Below, piece after piece: positions 1 to 8,129 of a DNA stretch of 38,624 nt. The position numbers and the translations under genes are program-made. A model generated the notes under the pieces. The model saw only the letters and a program-made list of their open reading frames with translations. It ran no database searches and had not been told where the DNA came from. How positions within the stretch are numbered: position 1 is the first letter of the stretch; each line of letters starts with the position of its first letter. Source of the stretch: Bacillota bacterium (GTDB lineage: Bacteria > Bacillota > UBA4882 > UBA10575); contig JAAYHY010000025.1 of NCBI GenBank assembly GCA_012735135.1, positions 1-38,624 of the forward strand, read 5' to 3'.

Positions 1-2
1 CC

Positions 3-605
3 TCTATTCTAACTGAGGAATTTGTTAATGGCTCCCCTATTTTTTTAGAAAACCATTTTTACACCATTATATGGACTCAACTTTTAGCACAGCGGGTTGC
101 CGATACCAAGGGCGTCTACTTTGTTCCGGCCTTTACTGGTTTAGGGTCACCCCATTGGGATCCGTACGCCCGGGGAACGTTAATCGGGATGACCGGTGGA
201 ACGAAGAAAGAACATATTGTCCGGGCTGCGCTGGAGGGCATCGCTTACCAGGTTAAAGAGGTCGTTGATTGCATGATCAAAGTTGCCGGCCACCAACCGG
301 AGTTTTTACGGGTGGACGGCGGCGCGGCGGCCAACAATTTTCTCCTCCAGTTCCAGGCGGACCTTTGCGGCCTAACAATCCAACGGAATCATTCATTAGA
401 GCTAACCGGTTTGGGCGCGGCCTTTGGCGCCGGATTGGGCTGTGGTCTGTGGAGCAGTGCCAATGAAATAAAGAATCTGATTCGAATCGAACGCCGTTTT
501 ACGCCGGAGATCACCGACAGCCGGCGAAGGCAATTATTTTCTGGCTGGTTAAAAGCGGTCGAGCGGGCTAAAGGATGGTCCCAAGTTGGAGATGGCAGTT
601 TATAA
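3..605 (+). CDS. glpK: Glycerol kinase, C-terminal part (5' end outside window)
   Basis: FGGY-family kinase that phosphorylates glycerol to glycerol-3-phosphate with ATP in the cytoplasm. The frame is open from base 3, so only about the last 200 of roughly 500 residues are present. Strongly conserved C-terminal glycerol kinase blocks are visible: VPAFTGLGSPHWDPYARGT, then HIVRAALEGIAYQ, then LRVDGGAAANNFLLQFQAD (nucleotide-binding domain II), then the LTGLGAAFGAGL helix and a terminal GWLKAVERAKGW. It stops with TAA at 603-605, 34 bases before a tRNA gene, with no good terminator in between. A xylulokinase is less likely because the sugar-pocket sequence matches glycerol kinase. Start, length and operon partners lie outside the window. 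Confidence 0.93.
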   Translation, partial: SILTEEFVNGSPIFLENHFYTIIWTQLLAQRVADTKGVYFVPAFTGLGSPHWDPYARGTLIGMTGGTKKEHIVRAALEGIAYQVKEVVDCMIKVAGHQPEFLRVDGGAAANNFLLQFQADLCGLTIQRNHSLELTGLGAAFGAGLGCGLWSSANEIKNLIRIERRFTPEITDSRRRQLFSGWLKAVERAKGWSQVGDGSL

Positions 606-615
606 ATTTGTATGG

Positions 616-621
616 TATAAT
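616..621 (+). promoter_or_regulatory. Possible -10 box of the tRNA-Arg promoter
   Basis: A perfect TATAAT lies 18 bases before the tRNA. No convincing -35 box sits at 16-18 bases upstream, so this is a weak call. The tRNA could also be co-transcribed with glpK. Confidence 0.4.
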
Positions 622-639
622 TGAAGGCGTAAAAGAACT

Positions 640-716
640 GCGCCCGTAGCTCAGCTGGATAGAGTGGCAGACTTCGAATCTGTAGGCCGGGGGTTCGAGC
701 CCCTCCGGGCGCGCCA
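640..716 (+). tRNA. tRNA-Arg (anticodon UCG), CCA encoded
   Basis: The 77-base cloverleaf folds completely. The acceptor stem is GCGCCCG with CGGGCGC, followed by discriminator G and an encoded CCA at 714-716. The D arm begins GCTC. The anticodon stem GCAGA/TCTGT holds the loop CTTCGAA, giving anticodon TCG (reads CGA, arginine). The T arm contains TTCGAGC. A strong hairpin terminator follows 13 bases later. Confidence 0.96.
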
Positions 717-729
717 TGAAAGATTGTGA

Positions 730-761
730 AAAAGCTCCTGCTAACAGGGGCTTTTATTTTT
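730..761 (+). terminator. Intrinsic terminator after tRNA-Arg
   Basis: An 11-bp stem (AAAAGCTCCTG with CAGGGGCTTTT, one G-T pair) closes a CTAA loop and runs into a T-rich tract. It ends the tRNA, and possibly glpK, transcript. Confidence 0.85.
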
Positions 762-797
762 CGGTGGTTGTCCAAATGGGTAGTTAATCTAATATAA

Positions 798-821
798 GTA
801 CTACCATTTGTACTACCATTT
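798..821. repeat. Perfect 12-bp tandem duplication
   Basis: GTACTACCATTT occurs twice head to tail (798-809 and 810-821). A near-inverted copy, CCAAATGGGTAGT, lies at 772-784, so the region can also form a hairpin. No integrase or mobile gene is nearby. The function is unknown. Confidence 0.6.
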
Positions 822-833
822 AGGGCTCAAGGC

Positions 834-868
834 CTCTTCTACCTGTTAAAAAGGTAGGGGGGTTTTTA
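834..868 (+). terminator. Probable terminator upstream of the M24/ABC operon
   Basis: CTACCT at 839-844 pairs with AGGTAG at 852-857 and the stem extends outward through G-T pairs. A G-run and then five Ts follow. It lies just before the next promoter, so it insulates the new operon. Confidence 0.55.
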
Positions 869-874
869 TATAGC

Positions 875-903
875 TTGACAATTATTATAATACTTAGTAT
901 AAT
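875..903 (+). promoter_or_regulatory. Strong sigma-A promoter of the M24/ABC operon
   Basis: Perfect TTGACA (875-880), a 17-base spacer and perfect TATAAT (898-903). The predicted start is near base 910. Two small palindromes overlap it: ATACT-T-AGTAT at 890-900, on the -10 box, and TTTTA-A-TAAAA at 906-916, on the start point. Either could be the operator of the ROK regulator encoded downstream at 6902. That link is inference. Confidence 0.85.
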
Positions 904-944
904 GGTTTTAATAAAAGATATAATAATATATGGAGGGGAGTTTA

Positions 945-2228
945 TTGAAGATAGCAAGGGAAGATTTCGCAAAGGTCATTAAAATAATTGAGCATTATGA
1001 ACCCAAGATTGACAAGGATTTTAAGATTCCGCTCAGTGAATATGAAGAACGTTACAAAAAAGTATGGAAAGAGCTCGAGGCAAGAAAGATTGATATGGGT
1101 TTCTTCTTTTGGTACAGGGAAATGCCGGGAGATGGGATTTACCTGACAGGATATAACCCCAATATTGAACGGGCCAGCGGGGTAATTGCCCCTGGAAAAC
1201 GGCCGATGATCTTGGCCGGTCCCGAATCGGGAATCCTTTCCCGGGAGGTTGGACTGAATTTAGAAACCAATTTTGTCAATGAGTTTAGTATTCCCGATGA
1301 ATACTATGAAGGTGTTGAACGGGGAGATTTAGGCGAGGTTATAGCCAATTACGTTGGGAAAGAAATCAAGAAGATTGGCTATCTGACCAGTGAAGATATT
1401 ATACCATACAAGTTTATGAATTTTTTACATACAAATTTTGGAGCAGTTGAGGTTGTTGATGCTTCCGATATTTTGGAAGAGCTGCGCTATGAAAAGTCGG
1501 AAGCGGAATTTAAATGCATGGAGCAAGCGGATATTATTGCCTGTGCGGCAGTGAGAGCGATGCTGGCAGTGGCCAAGCCCGGAATGACCGAAAGTGAGTT
1601 GGCGGCGGTTGGTGATTTTACAATTAAGGCCTTGGGTGGCTGCGGATACGGTTTTGAAACGATCGTCAATTCCGCTGACCGCTGTAAGACGGTGATCGGA
1701 CCGGCTACGAACCGGGTGATCAATGAAGGTGAACTGGTCCAAATCGGTTGCAGTCCCAGCTTTGAAGGTTATAAAGGAGTTTGCCGCCGGGCCTTTGTGA
1801 TGGGAGAACGCACCCCTCTACAGAAAGAATTCTTTGCCTGTATGAATGAGGCTTACCGCAGAGCGGAACAAGAATTATATAATGTGTGCGAAAATAACCT
1901 TCCCTCGAACCGGATTGATTTGGCCGCCCGTAATTATTTCCATTCCCAGGAAATCAACGGCAGAAATATGAAACAATATCATTTATACAGTACTTGTCAT
2001 GGGACCGGTTTAACGGAATGCCTGGAAAAGATGGTAATTACTCCTACGAAAGAAGACCCATATGGTGAAAATGTAGGCATCATGTTGGATCTCGGTTGCT
2101 ATGGTTACCCGGATCCACAGATCTGCGGTGGCTGTGTTGAAGATGCTTTTCTCAAGAAGGGCAATAAAGTTTATAAGGTTACGGACTTGCCGGTTGATGT
2201 ACAAGAATTGGTTGGTAAAGGGATGTAA
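945..2228 (+). CDS. Creatinase-like M24 family protein lacking the bridging metal aspartates
   Basis: Pita-bread-fold protein of the creatinase/Xaa-Pro peptidase family, about 427 residues, cytoplasmic. An N-terminal creatinase-type domain (about 1-165) is followed by the M24 domain. In active M24 metallopeptidases two aspartates bridge the metals. Here they are Gly268 (in LVQIGC) and Val279 (in GYKGVCRR), and the first metal glutamate site reads LDLG. His352 (CHGTGL) and the terminal VED are kept. The pattern resembles metal-free creatinase, which hydrolyses a C-N bond in creatine, rather than a peptidase. An ATG at 930 overlaps the only Shine-Dalgarno (GGAGGGGAG, 932-940), so TTG 945 is the likely start. 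It is first in an operon with a sugar-type importer, so it probably acts on the imported compound. The substrate is unknown. Confidence 0.8.
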   Translation: MKIAREDFAKVIKIIEHYEPKIDKDFKIPLSEYEERYKKVWKELEARKIDMGFFFWYREMPGDGIYLTGYNPNIERASGVIAPGKRPMILAGPESGILSREVGLNLETNFVNEFSIPDEYYEGVERGDLGEVIANYVGKEIKKIGYLTSEDIIPYKFMNFLHTNFGAVEVVDASDILEELRYEKSEAEFKCMEQADIIACAAVRAMLAVAKPGMTESELAAVGDFTIKALGGCGYGFETIVNSADRCKTVIGPATNRVINEGELVQIGCSPSFEGYKGVCRRAFVMGERTPLQKEFFACMNEAYRRAEQELYNVCENNLPSNRIDLAARNYFHSQEINGRNMKQYHLYSTCHGTGLTECLEKMVITPTKEDPYGENVGIMLDLGCYGYPDPQICGGCVEDAFLKKGNKVYKVTDLPVDVQELVGKGM

Positions 2229-2231
2229 AGG

Positions 2232-3203
2232 ATGAAAGATCAGAAGAAATTAATTACGGTTAACGGCCGGGTAATCACCCTGACTTTAATCATTATCGTG
2301 ATCTTTATTGCCATGAGTATAATCAAGGGTGAATTGTTTTATGCCAGAAGCAACATTCAAGCCATTTTTTCCAACTTGTCTTATGACCTTCTGCTAGCCT
2401 GCGGCATGACTTTTGTTTTGATTTTAGGCGGGATAGACCTTTCCGTTGGGTCGATCCTGGCCTTTGTCGGAGTAATTGTCACCTTACTGCTGCAGAAAGG
2501 GATGGCTGTCCCCCTGGCCATTTTGATCGGGTTAAGTTCTTCAATAGTTCTTGGCGCTATAAATGGGGGCTTGGTTGCCAAATTTAATATTGCCCCCTTT
2601 ATTGCCACCCTGGGTACAATGTCAATTCTAAGGGGAATTTGCTATGTATTAACCAGTGGCTATTTTATTGCCAACTTACCCGTGGCTTATACAAAGATCG
2701 CCCGGGGTTCCATGGCCGGAATTCCCAATAAAATCTTGATCTCCCTAACAATAATGGCGGTTTTAGCCGTGCTTTCCACAAGAATCCGCGGGTTTAAACA
2801 GATGTATTATGTGGGGGGTAATGCCCAAGCGGCGTTTTTATCAGGAATCCCGGTCGTAAAAACAACGCTCTTAGGTTATGTGATCAGTGGGTTAATGGCT
2901 GGGATCGCCGCCATCCTAATGACAAGTACTTTGGGAATGGGCCAAGCGGGTTTTGGTCTATCTTTTGAAACAAAAGCGATCGCCGCCGCTGTGATCGGGG
3001 GCGCCAATATGCATGGCGGGGAGGGTAGTTTCTTAGGAACCGCCCTTGGTGTGATCCTGGTTGCGTTGGTGAATAATGTTTTCATCATGTTCAATGGTTC
3101 ACCCAACTGGTCGGTGGGCATTAGCGGAATAATTCTTCTTTTGGCAGCTGCGGTAGACATAATAAGGGTTAAAAGCCAAACCAGATCGGAGGCACGGAAA
3201 TGA
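2232..3203 (+). CDS. ABC transporter permease, RbsC type (first)
   Basis: Inner-membrane channel subunit of a carbohydrate-type ABC importer (ribose/xylose/AI-2 class), 323 residues with about eight to ten hydrophobic segments. Family blocks are visible: GMTFVLILGGIDLSVGSILA near residue 57, NGGLVAKFNIAPFIATLGT near 110, and GGANMHGGEGSFLGTALG near 255. It starts three bases after the M24 stop and overlaps the ATPase gene by four bases (ATGA), so the operon is translationally coupled. A second permease follows the ATPase, so the channel is probably a heterodimer. The substrate cannot be read from sequence. Confidence 0.92.
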   Translation: MKDQKKLITVNGRVITLTLIIIVIFIAMSIIKGELFYARSNIQAIFSNLSYDLLLACGMTFVLILGGIDLSVGSILAFVGVIVTLLLQKGMAVPLAILIGLSSSIVLGAINGGLVAKFNIAPFIATLGTMSILRGICYVLTSGYFIANLPVAYTKIARGSMAGIPNKILISLTIMAVLAVLSTRIRGFKQMYYVGGNAQAAFLSGIPVVKTTLLGYVISGLMAGIAAILMTSTLGMGQAGFGLSFETKAIAAAVIGGANMHGGEGSFLGTALGVILVALVNNVFIMFNGSPNWSVGISGIILLLAAAVDIIRVKSQTRSEARK

Positions 3204-4705
3204 GTCTGTTAGAAGTAAGGAAGATTAATAAGTCATTTGGCAGCAATAAAGTGCTAACCGATGTCTCCATTTCTTTTGAAGCGGGGGAAATCCATTCGAT
3301 TGTCGGAGAGAATGGGGCAGGAAAATCCACCTTAATGAAGATCATTGGTGGTATTCATTCTTGCGATAGCGGCGAGATTCTGGTTGATGGTCATCCAGTC
3401 CAAATCCATAGCCCAATTGATGCCTTCAAACACGGAATCGGGATTGTGCATCAAGAATTGAGTATTGCCGGTAATATGACGGTCGCCCAGAATGTCTTTG
3501 TCAACCGGGAGCCCACCAATAAATGGGGTTTTATTAATTGGACGGAATTGTATGAGAAGACCAATGCCGAGTTTGAAAAGATTGGGGTAAAAATTGACCC
3601 GAAGGTGCCGGCCGGATCCTTAAGTGTGGGTATGCAACAAATTGTTGAGATCGTGAAGATTCTTTCGCAGAATGTAAAGATCTTAATTATGGATGAACCA
3701 ACAAGCGCGCTTTCGGATAAGGAAGTAGATCATCTGTTTCAATTGCTAAAGAAGTTAAAAGCAAAAGGCACCTTGATCATTTTTATCAGCCACAAACTAA
3801 AAGAAATAACTTATCTGTCCGATCGGGTTTCTGTTTTACGGGATGGCCGGTTTATCGGTACTTTAGACCGGGAAAATATGCAAATACCCAAAATTATCAA
3901 CATGATGGTGGGACGAAATATCGATCAGCTTTATCCGGAGAAGGGAAAGAAAGGAGACCAAAAAGAGGTTTTCCGCCTTGAACATGGGTCGGGAAAGGGA
4001 AAATTTACCGATGTTTCTTTCCGTTTATACGCGGGAGAAATCACCGGTATGTTTGGCCTGGTGGGTTCCGGCCGTACGGAGTTGGCTTATTCAATCTTCG
4101 GCGCGGATCGTTTGGACCAAGGGACCATGTACTTGAACGGGGAAAAGTATGAGGCGAAAAGTCCGATCAAAGCCATTGAGATGGGTATTGGTTACCTTTC
4201 GGAAGATAGGAAAAATCTTGGTCTCTTCCTGGATATGTCAGTAAAAGACAATACCGTGGTGACCATTTTACAAAAATTATGTAACAAGCTGAGTTTCCTT
4301 AATGATCAACAGGCTGCTGATCAAACCAAGGGTTATATCGGGGAATTACAGATTCATCCTGAAGATTGCCTCCTGTCGAAAGTAAAAAACCTGTCCGGTG
4401 GTAATCAACAAAAGGTTTTATTAGCCAAATGGCTGGTTTCCCAACCGAAGTTGCTTATTGTGGACGAACCTACCCGGGGCGTAGACGTTGGGGCTAAATC
4501 AATGATTCACTTTATGTTAAGAAAATTGGCCGACCAGGGAATGGCAATCTTAATGATCTCTTCCGAACTCCCGGAGATAATTGGTCTTTCGGATAAAGTC
4601 ATCGTTATGCACGAGGGAAGATGCAAAGGAGTGTTGGAAAACGTTGATTTGACTGAAGAAGAGATTATGACTTGTGCTTTCCGGGAGGAGGAAGATGTTA
4701 TATGA
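3200..4705 (+). CDS. ABC transporter ATP-binding protein, RbsA/MglA type (two NBDs)
   Basis: Duplicated ATPase of 501 residues that powers the importer formed with the flanking permeases. NBD1 has a full Walker A (GENGAGKST, about residues 37-45), Walker B ILIMDEPTSAL and switch His in FISHK, with a degenerate signature LSVGMQQ. NBD2 has a degenerate Walker A (GLVGSGRTE), a good signature LSGGNQQK and Walker B LLIVDEPTRGVD. This asymmetry is normal for the sugar ABC ATPase family. Four-base overlaps at both ends (ATGA at 3200 and 4702) tie it to both permease genes. Confidence 0.95.
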   Translation: MSLLEVRKINKSFGSNKVLTDVSISFEAGEIHSIVGENGAGKSTLMKIIGGIHSCDSGEILVDGHPVQIHSPIDAFKHGIGIVHQELSIAGNMTVAQNVFVNREPTNKWGFINWTELYEKTNAEFEKIGVKIDPKVPAGSLSVGMQQIVEIVKILSQNVKILIMDEPTSALSDKEVDHLFQLLKKLKAKGTLIIFISHKLKEITYLSDRVSVLRDGRFIGTLDRENMQIPKIINMMVGRNIDQLYPEKGKKGDQKEVFRLEHGSGKGKFTDVSFRLYAGEITGMFGLVGSGRTELAYSIFGADRLDQGTMYLNGEKYEAKSPIKAIEMGIGYLSEDRKNLGLFLDMSVKDNTVVTILQKLCNKLSFLNDQQAADQTKGYIGELQIHPEDCLLSKVKNLSGGNQQKVLLAKWLVSQPKLLIVDEPTRGVDVGAKSMIHFMLRKLADQGMAILMISSELPEIIGLSDKVIVMHEGRCKGVLENVDLTEEEIMTCAFREEEDVI

Positions 4706-5688
4706 AAAGTGGTAAATGGAAAGGGTTGCTTTTAAAGGTTAATTTACATTACTTGGTACTGGCGGTGCTAATTCTCGTCTTGGTTTTGGGGATGAGTATA
4801 AAATCCAAATACTTCCTTACTTTGGCCAATTTTGATGTTCTCGTCAACAACTACATTATGGAGGCGATCATGGCCCTGGGAATGACGATGGTGATCATTT
4901 CGGGGGGAATTGATCTGTCGATCGCCGGAATTCTTCCATTTACCGCCATCATTTTTGCCAAAATGATGACTTCTGGAATGAATATCCCCCTGGCGATGAT
5001 TATTTCATTGCTGGTGGCAATGGGTATTGGCTTCATTAATAATGAGCTAAGGAGCAAATTGAATCTTTATCCTATGGTTGTCACTTTGTCCACGTCTCTG
5101 ATTCTAAAAAGTATAAATTTGGTATTGACCGGCGGTACTGTGATCGCTAAATTTCCGGCCTCCTTTAAAAAGATCGGCATGTTTAAGCCGCTGGGAATTA
5201 CCCTTTCCTGTTGGATCTATATTATTTTGGCAGTTTTATTCCTATATTTCTCCAAAAATAATAAACGATTTATCCAGGTCTTCTTTGTAGGGGGGAATGC
5301 GGAGGCAGCAAAATTATCGGGGATGAATACGGAAGCGGTATATAGGTTTGTGTATGTTATGTCGGCATTTTTAGCTGGATTGGCAGGGATTTTGTCAACA
5401 ACAGTCTATAATAGTGCCAGCTTTAGTTTTGGACAGGGGGTGGAACTCCGGGTAATTACTGCTGTTGCGATTGGCGGGACCAGTATGACTCAAGGCGGGA
5501 TCGGGTCAATTGCCGGGACAATGTTGGGTACCTTATTTTTGGCTATTGTCTATAATGCTTTTGTGATGAGCGGAATGTCTACATATTATGAAAATGTAGT
5601 CACGGGCGGAATGCTGATTGTCGCCATTTTACTTAGTGAGGGAATCCGGAAAATTAAGCTAAAGCAAACGCAGGAAACGTTAAAATAA
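4702..5688 (+). CDS. ABC transporter permease, RbsC type (second)
   Basis: Second channel subunit, 328 residues from ATG 4702. The frame is open from 4672, but a strong Shine-Dalgarno (GGAGGAGGAAG, 4684-4694) and the four-base overlap with the ATPase stop fix the start at 4702. Conserved blocks are GMTMVIISGGIDLSIAGILP near residue 60 and AIGGTSMTQGGIGSIAGTML near 260. It is clearly diverged from the first permease, so a heterodimeric channel is likely. The binding-protein gene follows 22 bases downstream. Confidence 0.92.
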   Translation: MKSGKWKGLLLKVNLHYLVLAVLILVLVLGMSIKSKYFLTLANFDVLVNNYIMEAIMALGMTMVIISGGIDLSIAGILPFTAIIFAKMMTSGMNIPLAMIISLLVAMGIGFINNELRSKLNLYPMVVTLSTSLILKSINLVLTGGTVIAKFPASFKKIGMFKPLGITLSCWIYIILAVLFLYFSKNNKRFIQVFFVGGNAEAAKLSGMNTEAVYRFVYVMSAFLAGLAGILSTTVYNSASFSFGQGVELRVITAVAIGGTSMTQGGIGSIAGTMLGTLFLAIVYNAFVMSGMSTYYENVVTGGMLIVAILLSEGIRKIKLKQTQETLK

Positions 5689-5710
5689 AGCAAATAAGAG
5701 GAGGATTAAG

Positions 5711-6731
5711 ATGAAAAAGAGGTTTTTTGCATTACTACTCTTGGTCGTAGTGGTCGCGCTTACTTTAGCCGGCTGCAACTCTGCAGAGGAGAAAGCTGCC
5801 GAAACGAATGTGAAGAAAGAAGAATTTTACTCAATGGTGGTCTTCACAAAGGGGGCGGAATACTTCAATTGGTGTTATGCGGGAATGAAGGATGCCGCCA
5901 AAACCATCGGTGACCACATTAAAGTTGAACTGCAAGGTCCTGCCGAATGGGATGCCTCGTTGGAAGCAAGAGCTTTGGAGCAAGTAATTGCGAAGAAACC
6001 CAATGGGATTCTGGTCGCAGCTGCTGATGAAGCCACATTGATTCCGGCAATTAATAAAGCGATTGATGCCGGGATCCCGGTGATTGGCTTTGACAGTGAT
6101 TCGCCGGAGAGTAAACGTATCGCCTATGTGGGAACCAACAACTACGACTTTGTCGGTTGGCGCGAAAGCCATGGTGGAAATGATTGGGGGAGCGGGAGAA
6201 GTCGCTATTTGTCTCGTGCCGGGGACGGTCGCCCAAGAAGAAAGAGCGCAAGGCTTTAAAGATTATTTGGCGCAACATGCTCCTAAGGTGAAAGTGGTTA
6301 CCGAATTAAATGATGAAGGCGATGTGGCGAAAACAGAAACATTGTGTACAGCGTTATTACAATCCAACCCGAATATTAAAGGGATTTTCAGTACCCACGG
6401 TTATGGCGCTCCGGGGGCAGCAGCGGCGGTTCGTACTTTAAAGATGCAAAACAAAGTGGTTGTCATCGGAAGCGATTACGGTACCGCTGTGATTGAACTA
6501 ATCTTAAATGGTGAAGTACAGGGTACGGTAATTGATGATCCGTATTTAATTGGATATCAGGCGATGATGCTGGCCTATGCGGCGGCCCATCCGACGGATG
6601 TTCCCTCAACCAATCCGCCGTTTGGACATGTGCCTCCGTTGATTTATGGCGGGTGTTCCTTGCTGACCAAGGATTTACTGCAAGACCCGGCAGTTTTAAG
6701 TAAATACCAAAATCCCCCAAAAATAGATTAA
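5711..6731 (+). pseudogene. Sugar-type ABC substrate-binding lipoprotein, interrupted by a +1 frameshift
   Basis: Periplasmic-binding-protein-1 family (RbsB-like) receptor for the upstream importer. A signal sequence ends in the lipobox LAGC with Cys22, so the mature protein would be a lipoprotein. The first frame (5711-6259) carries the N-terminal lobe through YVGTNNYD. The next frame (open from before 6084 to 6731) carries the rest from VGAKAMVEMIGGAGEVAICL to the C-terminus. Removing one T from the TTT at 6149-6151 restores a continuous protein of about 339 residues. Both halves are well conserved, so this is either a very recent mutation, a sequencing error in a short homopolymer, or, less likely, programmed frameshifting. 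Confidence 0.85.
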
Positions 6732-6743
6732 AGATAGGTAAGA

Positions 6744-6772
6744 TTGACATATTTGCACAGCTGGTTTAAAAT
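6744..6772 (+). promoter_or_regulatory. Promoter of the first ROK regulator gene with overlapping palindrome
   Basis: TTGACA (6744-6749), a 17-base spacer and TAAAAT (6767-6772). An inverted repeat GTTTAAA (6764-6770), ATAAA, TTTAAAC (6776-6782) covers the -10 box and is placed as an autoregulatory operator would be. Transcription would start near 6780, leaving a leader of about 120 bases. Confidence 0.7.
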
Positions 6773-6824
6773 AAATTTAAACAATAAAACTTTATCTGGT
6801 AATAAAATAAAATGTAATTGATGA

Positions 6825-6852
6825 AGAGTACCTCCCTTACGGGAGGTACTCT
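6825..6852. repeat. Perfect 12-bp hairpin with TTAC loop, no U-tract
   Basis: Arms AGAGTACCTCCC (6825-6836) and GGGAGGTACTCT (6841-6852). No T-run follows on either strand, so it is not a classical terminator. It sits behind the binding-protein gene and inside the predicted leader of the ROK gene. It could stabilise the 3' end of the importer mRNA or attenuate the regulator. Confidence 0.7.
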
Positions 6853-6901
6853 AAGTAAGTGCGTGATAAGATAATTTTTTAAATTGTAAAGGAAGTAGTC
6901 C

Positions 6902-8059
6902 ATGCCAATTGTAGATATTATTGACATTAAAAAGCAGAATATCAGGGCGATAGTTGATGCGGTGCGTTTCGAAAACGGACTGACCAAGAAAGAAATTGCG
7001 GAACGGACTAAATTAAGTTTTGCCACCGTCTCTAATTTATGCAATGAATTAATTGAGAGAAATGTATTATACATGACTAAAAAGGACATTTTATCCCCCG
7101 GCAGAACTCCTAATTGTATTTCCCTCCAGTATGAAATGTTTAATACAATTTGTTTGAATTTGCAAATGAAAGATGTAATGGGCCTGGCCGTACTAAACAT
7201 TAAAAACGAAGTTATTTTTATGAAGAAGTATGATATTTCAGAGCTGAAGACACCTTATGACGTCATTAAATTTGCCAAAAAGATGTTTGAGACCGAATTT
7301 TTACCGAAGGCCGATCCAATGGTAACATATATTGGAATTGGAGTGGCGGTCTCGGGAATTCATGATATTGAATGCCATCGCTTAGTTAATTGTTCGATCG
7401 AAATGTACGCGGGAGTACCCCTCAAGGATATCGTCGAAGAGATTTTTCAACTGCCGGCCTATATCGATAATGAATCCAATCTTTGCGTATTAGCGGTTAA
7501 ATCCGGGAAAACCAAAAGTGATAATATAGTATATTTGCATATTTCCGAAGGCGTGGGTGTGGGCATTATCGCGCAAGGAAATTTGGTTAGAGGATTCCGT
7601 GGTTACGGAGGCGAGGTAGCTCATATTCCGGTTGGTGATCACAAAAAGAAGTGCCGGGTTTGCCATAACTTTGGCTGTATAGAAAATGAATTATGTGTTC
7701 CGGCAATTGTGGAAAACTATTTTGGGTATGGACAGCAAAATGTCTTAGAAAAATGGAACCAATATCTGAATGATATTGAGAAAGAAATTCCTGAAGCAAT
7801 TCAACTGGCGAAAAGGAATGCTGTTTATTTAGGAAACTTGGCTTCCATCCTGATTGATATCTTTGATCCTGAAATCCTATATGTTGGTGGCGATATCAGC
7901 GCTATTTATCATGTGATGGAAAGGGATTTTATGGAGACAATAAAGAAAAGATGTCTGCTGCTATCTGGAGAAAAGCTGCGGATTGTCTGCGATCTTCAGA
8001 GTGAAACAACGATTAATATCGGAATAAGCGAGTTCATATATAAGAAGTGGGATATATAA
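6902..8059 (+). CDS. ROK family transcriptional regulator (for the M24/ABC operon)
   Basis: Sugar-responsive repressor of 385 residues. An N-terminal winged helix-turn-helix (about 10-70, with LTKKEIAERTKLSFATVSNL) precedes a ROK sugar-kinase-like fold. DNES near residue 193 is the usual sugar-contact block, and the zinc motif is Cys251-x2-Cys254-x4-Cys259 before Glu261. The hinge glycines VGVGIIAQGNLVRGFRGYGGE are replaced or kept as in regulators. The ATG at 6902 has the SD AAAGGAAG. It has its own promoter and a strong terminator behind it. Location suggests it controls the importer operon, with the M24 pathway substrate as inducer. That is inferred. Confidence 0.9.
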   Translation: MPIVDIIDIKKQNIRAIVDAVRFENGLTKKEIAERTKLSFATVSNLCNELIERNVLYMTKKDILSPGRTPNCISLQYEMFNTICLNLQMKDVMGLAVLNIKNEVIFMKKYDISELKTPYDVIKFAKKMFETEFLPKADPMVTYIGIGVAVSGIHDIECHRLVNCSIEMYAGVPLKDIVEEIFQLPAYIDNESNLCVLAVKSGKTKSDNIVYLHISEGVGVGIIAQGNLVRGFRGYGGEVAHIPVGDHKKKCRVCHNFGCIENELCVPAIVENYFGYGQQNVLEKWNQYLNDIEKEIPEAIQLAKRNAVYLGNLASILIDIFDPEILYVGGDISAIYHVMERDFMETIKKRCLLLSGEKLRIVCDLQSETTINIGISEFIYKKWDI

Positions 8060-8072
8060 AGATTTTACAGCT

Positions 8073-8106
8073 AAAAAAAACCCCGTTTCGGTTGGGGTTT
8101 TTTTTG
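8073..8106. terminator. Intrinsic terminator after the first ROK gene
   Basis: A-run plus CCCC pairs with GGGG plus eight Ts around a short loop. The A-tract/T-tract symmetry means it could act in both directions, but only the plus-strand gene ends here. Confidence 0.88.
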
Positions 8107-8129
8107 TGTGGATATAGATAAAAAGATAC

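Noticed and set aside
389-775. 128-residue minus-strand open frame across glpK and the tRNA
   Set aside because: It contains the familiar false protein that arises when a tRNA gene is translated on the opposite strand, and it overlaps the conserved glpK frame.
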